A stretch of DNA of 64,000 nucleotides from assembly GCA_035542575.1 (NCBI GenBank), contig DATKLE010000153.1, positions 1 through 64,000 on the forward strand. The letters are read 5' to 3'. Source of the DNA: JAIQET01 sp035542575 (GTDB lineage Bacteria > Acidobacteriota > Terriglobia > Terriglobales > Acidobacteriaceae). Made by a program: the position numbers and the translations under genes. The notes beneath the pieces are model-generated. The model made no database searches. It was not told where the DNA came from and saw only the letters and a list, made by a program, of their open reading frames with translations. Positions 1-7,756 of this stretch are shown here, one piece after another. How positions within the stretch are numbered: the first letter of the stretch is position 1; each line of letters begins with the position of its first letter.

Positions 1-1
1 C

Positions 2-118
2 GATGCCAAGTATTTCAAAGCCTACAATCCGCGCCTAGATGCTCGCAGCATTGAAAAGGACATTGACCGGGATAGGACTGAGCACTGGGACGCCCCGCCG
101 CTTAACTCGGTAGGGTAG
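2..118 (+). CDS. Partial CDS, C-terminal end of unknown protein
   Basis: The window opens inside a reading frame that gives 38 residues before a TAG at 116-118. The segment is acidic and polar (motifs such as YFKAYNPRLDAR and RDRTEHWD) and reads like a genuine protein tail rather than a random frame. I do not recognise the family. It lies in the stretch that appears to be the right end of an integrated element (see the tRNA-Pro fragment at 1584-1628), so it may be accessory. The rest of the gene is outside the window. Confidence 0.5.
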   Translation, partial: DAKYFKAYNPRLDARSIEKDIDRDRTEHWDAPPLNSVG

Positions 119-219
119 GGCGGGTAGGCCACCTTTCCGCACGACGTGCAGGCGGGTGGCCCACCTCTCCGCGTGAAGTATAGTTCCTGAAAGGAGTAGT
201 CCGTTTGGATCTGGGGTGC

Positions 220-248
220 CCCACCTTTCGCGGTGTTCGAAAGGTGGG
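220..248. repeat. Hairpin repeat, CCCAC-stem family, copy 1
   Basis: An 11-bp perfect inverted repeat, CCCACCTTTCG / CGAAAGGTGGG, with a 7-nt loop (231-237). Same layout as copies at 328-356 and 11574-11613: a fixed CCCAC/GTGGG base and a stem whose inner sequence differs between copies but stays paired. Confidence 0.75.
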
Positions 249-327
249 ACTCAGCTCGAAGCCAAGCATCACTTTCTCCGGCAATCCGAAGTCTCGACCT
301 AAGCGCCGGGCTAAGGTCATGGACACC

Positions 328-356
328 CCCACATCTCGAAAACCGCGAGATGTGGG
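328..356. repeat. Hairpin repeat, CCCAC-stem family, copy 2
   Basis: An 11-bp perfect inverted repeat, CCCACATCTCG / CGAGATGTGGG, with a 7-nt loop (339-345), followed by GCCACCC as in the comEC copy. The inner stem sequence differs from copy 1 with compensating changes on both arms. Confidence 0.75.
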
Positions 357-669
357 CCACCCGCCATTTTTCCGCACGAAGTATAGCTCCGCAAACGACT
401 AAACGGCACTTAGCCGGAGACTTCGTAACTATGCCAGTGTTCGGTATTTCGGGCGAAAGGGGTGCTACCTTCGAGCAAGGTCCCATCCGACTGAGCTTAG
501 GACAGCTTCGAAAAGCACGAGACCTGAGCGGCCCGCCGCGCGGAGCGCCGTCACCGCACAAAAAATAGGTGATTTGATCACTGACATAACACGATCATTC
601 CTGTCCTAATTAGTGCGTCTCTCCTTGCTTCCACGAAGAGAAAGCCCCCCAGGGGGGCGGGATGCTGCT

Positions 670-1380
670 ATGAAACTTGGGTTCCTGGTCATCACTTTTC
701 TTGCAGCGGCAGTCGCTTCACAAGGCCCTCAATCAAAGCCCGACGAAGCCGTAGCGCACTACAACCTGGGAGTTGCGTTGAAAGACAAGGGCGACCTGGA
801 CGGTGCCATCAAGGAATACCGCGAGGCGATTCGCCTCAAGCCGGACTATGCGGAGGTCCATTACAACCTGGGAGTTGCGTTGAAAGACAAGGGCGATCTA
901 GACGACGCGATCAAGGAATACCGCGAGGCGATTCGCCTCAAGCCGGACTACGCGCACGCGCACTACAACCTGGGAGTTGCGTTAAGCGACAAGAGCGACC
1001 TGGACGGCGCCATCAAGGAATACCGCGAGGCGCTTCGCCTCAAGCCGGACTACGCGATGGCCCATTACAATCTGGGACGTGCACTCGAGGAACGGAATGA
1101 CTTGGACAACGCAATGAAGGAGTATCGGGAGGCGTCCCGCCTGGATCCCAAGGATCCGAATGCGCACTTCAGAATGGGGATTATTCTCGACCATAAAGGC
1201 GACAACGACGCTGCCATCAGCGAATATCGCGAAACCCTACGCCTGGTACCCGATTCGGCAAGAGCGCATTACCATCTTGGCCGCCTTCTGAAGGCCACGG
1301 GCGAAGACCAAGAAGCATCTCAGGAATTTGCCGCTGCCTGCGCGCTCGAACCGCAAAACCGGCAGGTGTGCCCACAATAG
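670..1380 (+). CDS. Exported tetratricopeptide-repeat protein
   Basis: 236 residues. The start at 670 is preferred over the open-frame ATG at 613 because it begins a clean signal peptide (MKLGFLVITFLAAAVAS). The rest is a chain of TPR units of exactly 34 residues (HYNLGVALKDKGDLDGAI-type, with RLKPDY at the unit ends), about six in all, the first four nearly identical in DNA. TPR solenoids bind partner proteins; the partner here is unknown. No enzymatic domain is visible. It sits alone between the hairpin-rich stretch and the tRNA-Pro fragment, on the probable mobile-element side of the junction. Confidence 0.75.
   Translation: MKLGFLVITFLAAAVASQGPQSKPDEAVAHYNLGVALKDKGDLDGAIKEYREAIRLKPDYAEVHYNLGVALKDKGDLDDAIKEYREAIRLKPDYAHAHYNLGVALSDKSDLDGAIKEYREALRLKPDYAMAHYNLGRALEERNDLDNAMKEYREASRLDPKDPNAHFRMGIILDHKGDNDAAISEYRETLRLVPDSARAHYHLGRLLKATGEDQEASQEFAAACALEPQNRQVCPQ
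757..1164 (+). repeat. Tandem 102-bp repeat inside the TPR gene
   Basis: Four consecutive units begin at 757, 859, 961 and 1063, exactly 102 bp apart (34 codons). The first three are almost identical at DNA level, including synonymous positions, which points to recent unit duplication or gene conversion rather than only protein-level conservation. Confidence 0.85.
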
Positions 1381-1477
1381 GTTCTTGACCGCTCACCACT
1401 TTACTTGCCCCCGCGTAAGTACGCACAAGTCTGGGCGATTTCTAGATGATTGACGTTAACAGGCGGCAAGACCCCAA

Positions 1478-1499
1478 AATTTGGGTCCAATTTGGGTCC
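1478..1499 (+). repeat. Tandem AATTTGGGTCC direct repeat
   Basis: Two adjacent perfect copies of AATTTGGGTCC at 1478-1488 and 1489-1499, about 85 bp before the tRNA-Pro fragment. Short direct repeats at this distance from an att core are where integrase arm-type sites can lie; that role is a guess. Confidence 0.6.
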
Positions 1500-1583
1500 G
1501 GATAGCGCCGGACACCTCCCAAAATCGTGCTACAAGACGCAGAACCAAGCTAAGCGATTCACCAAATAGACAACCGGAGCTGC

Positions 1584-1628
<45 letters not shown>

Positions 1629-1886
1629 ATCTTTTCATGTCCGTCCCGGTCTGCTTGACGTTCACGAATGCCGGCTAGCCCCGCCCGCCCCGCGCGCGCC
1701 CCCCGGCCCTGGCTATCCTGCGGGCGGGCCCTGCCCCACCCGACCGACTCGATCCGGCCCGCCCCTGCGGGAGGGAGCATTTTGCCGTCTGTATACACCA
1801 ACCCAGCCATCGTTTGACCCCCATTTCCACCTGCCTGTACATTAGAGCTTCTGGCTTCTAGCTGCTGGCTTCTGGCAAACATCCCC

Positions 1887-4661
1887 ATGCCCCACGATCT
1901 TCCCAAGTCGTACGAACCCGGCGCCATTGAGGCGCGGTGGGCGGAGTTTTGGATTCGGGAGAAGCTGTTTTCGGTCGAGACTCCGGCGGCGGGGGAGACG
2001 CGTCCGGTGTTCACCCTGCTGCTGCCTCCTCCCAACGTCACCGGACGGCTGCATATGGGGCACATGCTCAACCAGACGCAGATGGATGTGCTGGTGCGCT
2101 GGCATCGCATGCGCGGGTTTCTCACGTTGTGGCTGCCGGGGACCGACCATGCCGGCATCGCTACCCAAATGATGGTGGAGCGCCAACTGGCCAAAGAGGG
2201 CAAGAAGCGGCGCGACATGGGGCGCGAGGCCTTCGTCGAGCGGGTGTGGGAGTGGAAGCGGCAGTACGGCGGGGCCATCCTGGAGCAGATGAAGCGCCTG
2301 GGCGCGTCGGTGGACTGGGGCCGGCTGTACTTCACCATGGATGACGGCCTGTCGCGGGCGGTGCGCGAGGTGTTCGTCCGGCTGTATGAGGGAGGGCTGA
2401 TCTATCGCGGGAAGTACATCGTCAACTGGTGTCCGCGCTGCGGGACGGCGATCTCCGACCTTGAGGTCAAGCATGAGGATGTAGCGGGGAAATTGTATGA
2501 GATCAAGTATCCGGTGATAACTGCGGAGCTTCGCTCCGCCGGACAGCCGGGGGCGGCTGTCCCTACGCAGTTCATTACGGTGGCGACGACGCGTCCGGAG
2601 ACCATGCTGGGCGACACGGCGGTGGCGGTGAATGAAAAAGATGAGCGCTACCGGCACCTGCATGGCAAGAGCGTCATGCTGCCGCTGATGCAGCGCGAGA
2701 TTCCGATTATCACCGATGAGCTGGCGAATCCGGAGTTTGGCACGGGGGCGGTGAAGGTGACTCCGGCGCACGATCCCAACGACTTCCAGGCGGGGCTGCG
2801 GCACAACCTGCCGCAGATTGACGTGATGGACGAGCACGCGCACATGAACGAGAATGCCGGGCCGTATGCCGGGCTGGACCGCTATGCGGCGCGGGAGCAG
2901 GTTGTTCACGATCTGCGGGAGCAGGGGCTGCTGGCGGCGGTGAAGGACTACACGGTTCCGCTGGGCAAGTGCGATCGGTGCGCGAGCGTGGTGGAGCCGC
3001 GTTTGTCCACACAGTGGTTCATCAAGATTGCGCCCATGGCGAAGCGGGCCATCGAGGTGGTGGAGAGCGGCGAGGTCACTATCGTTCCGGAGAATTACAG
3101 CCAGATCTATCTGAACTGGATGAACAACATCCACGACTGGTGCATTTCGCGACAGCTGTGGTGGGGGCATCGGATTCCGGCGTGGCGGTGCGCGGGCTGC
3201 GAGGAGATGACGGTGGCGCGCGAGGCTCCGGCGAAGTGCGGGAAGTGCGGCGGGACGGCGCTGGAGCAGGAGTCCGATGTGCTCGATACGTGGTTCTCGT
3301 CAGGGCTGCTGCCGTTCACCACGCTGGGCTGGCCGGAGAAGACGCGCGATCAGGAGGTGTTTTATCCGACCACGCTGCTGATTACCGCGTACGAGATTCT
3401 GTTTTTCTGGGTGGCGCGCATGATCATGTTCGGCTGCCACTTCATGGAGGGGCATCGGCAGGACGCGGCGATCAAGCAGGCCAGTTGCTGGGGTGCGAAG
3501 AAGGACGACAGCGTGCCGTTCCGGCGGGTGTACATCCACGCGCTGGTGCGCGACGCCGAGCGGCAGAAGATGTCGAAGACCAAGGGCAACGTGGTGGACC
3601 CGATCGAGGTGATCGAAAAGTACGGGACGGACGCGACGCGGTTTACTTTGGCGGCAATGTCGTCTCCGGGGACGGACATTGCGTTCAATCCCAGCCGCAC
3701 GGAGGGGTATCGGGCGTTCGCCAACAAGATCTGGAACGCGGCGCGGTTCATGTTCATGAATGTGGACCGGGTGGGGGCAGGGTTTGCTCCGGGCCAGGAG
3801 AAAGCCGGGGTCGCGGGGTTTGCGGCGGCGACGCTGGAGGACCGCTGGATTCTGTCGCGCTTCAATCGCGTGGCGCGGCAGGTGCATGAGTCGCTGGATG
3901 GATACCGGTTCGACAATGCGGCGACCAGTATCTACGACTTTTTCTGGGGAGAGTTCTGCGACTGGTATCTTGAGCTGATCAAGCCGCGGCTGGCGGAGGA
4001 GGGGGAGGCTGCGCGGGTGGCTTGCCGGAATCTGGTGAGCCTGTTTGAGGCGGCGCTGCGGTTGCTGCATCCAGTGATGCCGTTTATCACCGAGGAGATC
4101 TGGCAGGCGGTTTACGATGGCAAGCCGCCGGTGAAGTCCATTGCCTTGGCGGCGTATCCCGAGAGCAATGAGCGGCAAGTGGATCTGCAGGCAGAGACCG
4201 ATATGGCGATTTTGCAGGACCTGATCGTCAGCGTGCGGAATCTGCGGGCGGAGTTGAAGATCGAACAGAAGCTGCGGGTGCCGATCCAGGTGTTTGCCGA
4301 GGACCGGGGTGTCCGGACGCTGATCGAGCAGAACCGGGGAGCGGTGGAGCGGCTGGCGACAGTGCAGAGCATCGAATTCGCGCGCGAGTCGCTGGCCAAG
4401 CTGCCCGGAGCGAGGCACACGGCCAGGTTCGACGTTCATGTAGTGTACGAGAAGCCGATCGACGTTGCGGCGGAGCGGGCGCGGTTGCAGAAGGAGCTGG
4501 AGCGCATAGAAAAAGACATCGCCAATGGGCAACGCCAATTGTCCAACGAGCAGTTTCTGGCCAAAGCCCCGCCCGAGGTGGTGGAAGGGCTGCGCAGGCG
4601 GGCCGGAGAACTGCAAATGTTGCGGGACAAAACAAGAAGCAAATTGGACGAGCTGAAGTAA
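1887..4661 (+). CDS. valS: Valyl-tRNA synthetase
   Basis: Cytoplasmic class I aminoacyl-tRNA synthetase charging tRNA-Val; 924 residues, normal for the family. Signature PPNVTGRLHMGH carries the HIGH-type motif (HMGH, residues 56-59), and KMSKT is at about 561-565. Cysteine pairs near residues 180 (WCPRCGT) and 434-455 (CAGC, CGKCGG) look like zinc knuckles. The editing domain has the expected ITVATTRPETMLGDTAV block. The C-terminal 70 residues form the charged coiled-coil arm typical of ValRS. Odd: residues about 212-228, just before that block, are encoded by a 50-bp palindromic repeat in frame. It is followed after 37 bp by nadC, so the two may be co-transcribed. Confidence 0.97.
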   Translation: MPHDLPKSYEPGAIEARWAEFWIREKLFSVETPAAGETRPVFTLLLPPPNVTGRLHMGHMLNQTQMDVLVRWHRMRGFLTLWLPGTDHAGIATQMMVERQLAKEGKKRRDMGREAFVERVWEWKRQYGGAILEQMKRLGASVDWGRLYFTMDDGLSRAVREVFVRLYEGGLIYRGKYIVNWCPRCGTAISDLEVKHEDVAGKLYEIKYPVITAELRSAGQPGAAVPTQFITVATTRPETMLGDTAVAVNEKDERYRHLHGKSVMLPLMQREIPIITDELANPEFGTGAVKVTPAHDPNDFQAGLRHNLPQIDVMDEHAHMNENAGPYAGLDRYAAREQVVHDLREQGLLAAVKDYTVPLGKCDRCASVVEPRLSTQWFIKIAPMAKRAIEVVESGEVTIVPENYSQIYLNWMNNIHDWCISRQLWWGHRIPAWRCAGCEEMTVAREAPAKCGKCGGTALEQESDVLDTWFSSGLLPFTTLGWPEKTRDQEVFYPTTLLITAYEILFFWVARMIMFGCHFMEGHRQDAAIKQASCWGAKKDDSVPFRRVYIHALVRDAERQKMSKTKGNVVDPIEVIEKYGTDATRFTLAAMSSPGTDIAFNPSRTEGYRAFANKIWNAARFMFMNVDRVGAGFAPGQEKAGVAGFAAATLEDRWILSRFNRVARQVHESLDGYRFDNAATSIYDFFWGEFCDWYLELIKPRLAEEGEAARVACRNLVSLFEAALRLLHPVMPFITEEIWQAVYDGKPPVKSIALAAYPESNERQVDLQAETDMAILQDLIVSVRNLRAELKIEQKLRVPIQVFAEDRGVRTLIEQNRGAVERLATVQSIEFARESLAKLPGARHTARFDVHVVYEKPIDVAAERARLQKELERIEKDIANGQRQLSNEQFLAKAPPEVVEGLRRRAGELQMLRDKTRSKLDELK
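2521..2570 (+). repeat. In-frame double-hairpin repeat inside valS
   Basis: A compact 50-bp element with CTGCG / CGCAG ends enclosing two hairpins: GCGGAGC-TTC-GCTCCGC (2523-2539) and GGACAGCCG-GGGG-CGGCTGTCC (2541-2562). It encodes an Ala/Gly/Arg-rich insert in the editing domain. Related GGACAGCC hairpins are intergenic at 42067-42095 and 42111-42140. Confidence 0.85.
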
Positions 4662-4663
4662 GC

Positions 4664-4693
4664 GAACGACCAACGACTGACGACCAACGACTG
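4664..4693. repeat. CGACCAACGACTGACGAC microrepeat after valS
   Basis: Two direct copies of ACGACCAACGACTG separated by ACG begin two bases after the valS stop and end just before nadC. The same words recur at 5582-5683 and 37941-38060. Confidence 0.7.
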
Positions 4694-4698
4694 GTTTT

Positions 4699-5577
4699 AT
4701 GGACTGGAACAGCCGACGCATCACCGCCATTCTGGAAAACGCGCTGCTGGAGGACCGCGCCACCAGCGACGCGACCAGCTACGCCTGCGTGGAGCCGAAC
4801 CAGCGGGCGGCGGGAACGATCATCGCCAAGCAGGACTGCATCCTGGCTGGCATCGGCGCCATTGCCCGCATTCTCGATGTCTATGCGGCGCTCGACGGGG
4901 CGGTCACGTCGCACTACGAGGTCACGACCCATCCCGAGATCTTCGACGGTATTCGGCTGCACAAGGGACAGTCGGTGGCAGTCATCCGGCACAACGCGCG
5001 GGTCATTTTGTCGTGCGAGCGGGTCATCCTAAACCTGCTGCAGCGGCTGAGCGGGATCGCCACCCTGACTCGCAAGTTCGTGGACGCGGTTTCTGGCACC
5101 AAGGCGCGGGTGCTGGATACGCGCAAGACCGCTCCCGGGCTGCGCGTGCTCGATAAATACGCGGTGCGCTGCGGCGGCGGGCAGAACCATCGGCTGGATC
5201 TGTCCGACGGCGTACTGATCAAGAACAACCACATCGCGCTGGCCGGGGGCATCACTCCTGCGCTCGAGCGCGCGCACCGCAACCGGCGCGGCTCGCAGCC
5301 CATCGAGATCGAGGTGCGGTCGCTCTCCGAACTGGAAGAGGCCCTGACCCACGGCGCTGAGGCTGTGCTGTTGGACAACATGTCGGTCGAGGACGTGAAG
5401 CAGGCGGTCGCCCGCTGTGCCCGGCTGGAGCGAAGGATTCCGGTGGAATGCTCCGGCGGAATCGTGCTGGAGAACATCCGTGCGTACGCCGAGACCGGGG
5501 TGGATTTCATCTCGGTGGGCGCGCTGACTCATTCCGTGACGGCAACGGATATGAGTTTGAGAGTGGTGCCTGCGTGA
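4699..5577 (+). CDS. nadC: Nicotinate-nucleotide pyrophosphorylase (carboxylating)
   Basis: Quinolinate phosphoribosyltransferase, 292 residues, typical length; makes nicotinate mononucleotide from quinolinate and PRPP in NAD synthesis. Family blocks are clear: VILNLLQRLSGIATLT, DTRKTAPGLRVLDKYAV, GGGQNHRLDLSDGVLIKNNH, and the C-terminal phosphate-binding VECSGGI and DFISVGALTHS. It is 37 bp downstream of valS and followed by a repeat-filled gap. No nadA or nadB is in the window. Confidence 0.96.
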   Translation: MDWNSRRITAILENALLEDRATSDATSYACVEPNQRAAGTIIAKQDCILAGIGAIARILDVYAALDGAVTSHYEVTTHPEIFDGIRLHKGQSVAVIRHNARVILSCERVILNLLQRLSGIATLTRKFVDAVSGTKARVLDTRKTAPGLRVLDKYAVRCGGGQNHRLDLSDGVLIKNNHIALAGGITPALERAHRNRRGSQPIEIEVRSLSELEEALTHGAEAVLLDNMSVEDVKQAVARCARLERRIPVECSGGIVLENIRAYAETGVDFISVGALTHSVTATDMSLRVVPA

Positions 5578-5581
5578 AGAA

Positions 5582-5683
5582 AGTCGTCAGTCGTCGGTCT
5601 TCGGTCGTCAGCAAGAACCGCAACAGCAAGATGATCCGGGCTGCTTGATTTTGCTGACGACCAACGACTGACGACCGACGACT
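5582..5683. repeat. Imperfect 33-bp inverted repeat built from GTCGTCAGTCGTCGG words
   Basis: Arms at 5582-5614 and 5651-5683, spacer 36 nt, only a few mismatches between arms. Begins four bases after the nadC stop. The arms use the same words as the repeats at 4664-4693 and 37941-38060, and in RNA would form a long hairpin, so a 3'-end or terminator-like role for nadC is possible. Confidence 0.7.
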
Positions 5684-5686
5684 CGC

Positions 5687-5692
5687 TATAAT
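5687..5692 (+). promoter_or_regulatory. -10 box TATAAT upstream of birA
   Basis: Perfect TATAAT. The predicted transcript start, six bases downstream at 5699, falls on a codon (ATC) that is in frame with birA. No good -35 at normal distance is visible. Confidence 0.5.
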
Positions 5693-5791
5693 TCCCCCAT
5701 CAAGCCGAAGCCCAAAATCCGCGCTTCGCGGGCGGGGGCGCCTGCGCCACACGCGACCGATGTCCGTCTGGGTCGCATTGTCCGTCTCCTC

Positions 5792-6733
5792 ATGGACAAC
5801 GCCATGGTGGTGGCGAGCGGCACCAAGATCGCTCAGGAGATCGGTACCAGCCGGTCAGAGGTGTGGCGCCTGGTGCAGCAGCTGCGCAAACTGGGGGTGG
5901 AGATTGCCGGGCATCCCGCCACCGGCTATCGGTTGAAGTCGGTGCCTGACCTCCTGCTGCCCGACATGCTCGCGCCTTTGGTCAAGGGCACTCTGTTCAG
6001 CAAAAACATTCAGCATTATTACAAGATCGGGTCGACGAATTCTGCGGCCATGGATGCCGCCCGCGAGGGCGCTCCCGAGGGCAGCATTTTTCTGGCGGAG
6101 CAGCAGACTGCGGGCCGCGGCCGAGGCGCGAACCAGTGGCACTCACCGCAATCCACCGGGATCTACTGCTCGGTGGTGCTGCGTCCGCCGCTGCCGCCGT
6201 CGGAGGCATTGCTTTGCTCACTCGCTGCCGGGCTGGCGGTGCGCGCGGCCATCCAGGAGATTGATTCGCGGGTGAAGCCTGATCTGAAATGGCCGAACGA
6301 TGCGCTGCTCGACGGCAAGAAGGTCTGCGGCATCCTGACCGAGATGAACGCCGAGGCCACGCGGGTGCGGTATATCGTGGTGGGCATTGGGATCAACGTC
6401 AATCAGACGGCTTTTCCGGCCGATCTGGAGTCGCTGGCAATTTCTTTGAAGATGTTTACCGGCACCGAGTGGTCGCGGGTGGAGGTGTGCGCGGCTTTGC
6501 TAAAATCGCTCGACCGCGAATATCGGAATTTGCTGGAGAAGCCGGGAGCGCGGGAATCGGTCATGCGGCGCTTCCAGGAGGCGTCGTCGTCGGTACGCGG
6601 GCGGCGCGTGCGCATTGAGGAGACTCCGGACCTTGAAGGCGTGACCGAAGGGTTGGATGAACGCGGGTTCCTGCTGTTGCGCACGGCGCAGGGAGTTAAG
6701 CCGGTGCTGAGTGGGACAGTAAGGTTTGTTTAA
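5792..6733 (+). CDS. birA: Biotin--[acetyl-CoA-carboxylase] ligase / BirA
   Basis: Activates biotin to biotinyl-5'-AMP and transfers it to the carrier-protein lysine. The catalytic domain shows GRGRGANQW (about residue 108) and KWPNDALLDGKKVCGIL (about 165), and there is a C-terminal SH3-like domain. An N-terminal winged helix (TKIAQEIGTSRSEVWRLVQQL) suggests a bifunctional ligase/repressor. The ATG at 5792 is the first canonical start but removes part of the first helix: the frame is open back to 5672 with residues LGRIVRLL upstream, and no ATG, GTG or TTG exists there. The true start may therefore be the ATC at 5699 under the TATAAT box, or the sequence may carry an error. Downstream lies coaX, another cofactor gene. 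Confidence 0.93.
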   Translation: MDNAMVVASGTKIAQEIGTSRSEVWRLVQQLRKLGVEIAGHPATGYRLKSVPDLLLPDMLAPLVKGTLFSKNIQHYYKIGSTNSAAMDAAREGAPEGSIFLAEQQTAGRGRGANQWHSPQSTGIYCSVVLRPPLPPSEALLCSLAAGLAVRAAIQEIDSRVKPDLKWPNDALLDGKKVCGILTEMNAEATRVRYIVVGIGINVNQTAFPADLESLAISLKMFTGTEWSRVEVCAALLKSLDREYRNLLEKPGARESVMRRFQEASSSVRGRRVRIEETPDLEGVTEGLDERGFLLLRTAQGVKPVLSGTVRFV

Positions 6734-6802
6734 GGGGTGCGGGTCTGTGTCATGGCGACCGACGACCTCAGCGGCGAAAGCCGGAATCTTGCAGCGTTGA
6801 TC

Positions 6803-6856
6803 GCAGCGCTTAAGCGCTGCGCCACCCAAAACCATGACAGCTGAAGGCTGACGGCT
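6803..6856. repeat. Palindrome and GCTGAAGGCTGACGGCT repeat before coaX
   Basis: A perfect 18-bp palindrome GCAGCGCTTAAGCGCTGC at 6803-6820 is followed by AGCTGAAGGCTGACGGCT (6839-6856), which ends exactly at the coaX ATG. The second word belongs to the CTGACGGCTGAGGG family seen at 39587, 39701 and 40511. Confidence 0.65.
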
Positions 6857-7756
6857 ATGCTTCTGGTTCTCGATGTCGGCAACACCAACACGGTGCTGGG
6901 CGTCTTTGCCAAGGTGGCCAAGGTGCACCCCGGCGAAGGCGGCGCAGCGGAGAGCGAATCGCCGCGCTACGAGTTGCTGGTGGCCAACTGGCGCGTGGCC
7001 ACCACCCAGACGCAGACCGTGGACGAGTACGGCGTCCTCTTCCGCAACCTTTTTGCCATGGCCAACCTGGAGCCCAAGGGCATTCACGGCATCGTGATTT
7101 CTTCGGTGGTACCACCGCTTGATTCCACTCTGCGCCAGGTCTGCGAACGCTATTTCAACTGCAAGCCGCTGTTTATTGAGCCGGGTGTGAAGACGGGCAT
7201 GCCGGTGCTCTACGAAAATCCCGCCGAGGTGGGGGCCGACCGCATTGTCAATTCCGTGGCAGCCTTCGAAAAGTACGGCGGGCCGTGCGTGTCGGTGGAC
7301 TTCGGCACCGCTACGACGTTCGACTGCGTATCCGCCAAGGGCGAGTACATTGGCGGCGTGATCTGTCCCGGCATTGCGATTTCGGCCGAGGCACTGTTTG
7401 GCCGCACGGCGCGGCTGCAGCGGGTGGACATCCGCAAGCCGGCGCGGGTGATCGGTACGACCACCGTGGGCAGCATGCAGTCGGGTCTTTATTATGGGTA
7501 TCTCGGGCTCGTGGATGGAATTCTGGAGCTGCTGCTGGCGGAGTTAGGCAAAGATACGAAAGTGGTGGCGACGGGCGGCCTGGCTTCGCTGATCGGCTCG
7601 GGCTCAAAGTACATCAAGAATGTAGATGAATTTCTCACGCTGGAGGGACTGCGGATCATCTACCAGCGCAACGCCGGGAAACCTGCGGCTGCCGCCAAAC
7701 CGCAGCGCGCCACCCCATCTAAGCCCTGGCCGGGCAGCAAGTCGAAATCCCGCTGA
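6857..7756 (+). CDS. coaX: Type III pantothenate kinase
   Basis: First step of coenzyme A synthesis, ATP-dependent phosphorylation of pantothenate by the CoaX (ASKHA fold) family; 299 residues, slightly long. Motifs: N-terminal DVGNTNTVLGVF (phosphate loop), DEYGVLFRNLF, GADRIVNSVAAF and VDFGTATTFDCV. Compared with typical CoaX there is an extra loop around residues 22-35 and a basic Ala/Pro-rich tail (residues 275-299). Its stop overlaps the GTG start of the next gene region (TGAGTG), so translational coupling is likely. panC and panB for the same pathway are at 35655-37869. Confidence 0.94.
   Translation: MLLVLDVGNTNTVLGVFAKVAKVHPGEGGAAESESPRYELLVANWRVATTQTQTVDEYGVLFRNLFAMANLEPKGIHGIVISSVVPPLDSTLRQVCERYFNCKPLFIEPGVKTGMPVLYENPAEVGADRIVNSVAAFEKYGGPCVSVDFGTATTFDCVSAKGEYIGGVICPGIAISAEALFGRTARLQRVDIRKPARVIGTTTVGSMQSGLYYGYLGLVDGILELLLAELGKDTKVVATGGLASLIGSGSKYIKNVDEFLTLEGLRIIYQRNAGKPAAAAKPQRATPSKPWPGSKSKSR

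Larger units (their letters stand above)
119..612. other. Non-coding stretch rich in hairpin repeats
   Basis: About 500 bp without a convincing gene. It holds two strong hairpins (220-248 and 328-356) and two related copies of a CCGC(A/G)(C/T)GAAGTATAG string near 164-182 and 373-388. Frames that stay open here on either strand are low-complexity by-products of the repeats. From about 400 to 612 I see nothing else I can name. Confidence 0.6.

Noticed and set aside
22..561. Long minus-strand open frame at the window start
   Set aside because: It runs through hairpin repeats, has no domain and low-complexity composition; the plus-strand tail 2-118 reads better.
757..1164. Possible CRISPR array from regular repeats
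   Set aside because: Units are contiguous 102-bp coding TPRs with no spacers.
1842..3170. Long antisense frame over valS
   Set aside because: GC-rich codon shadow of the ValRS coding strand with His/Arg-rich nonsense composition.
3300..4763. 487-residue antisense frame over valS 3' part
   Set aside because: Shadow of the coding strand; no motif and Arg/His/Pro-rich.
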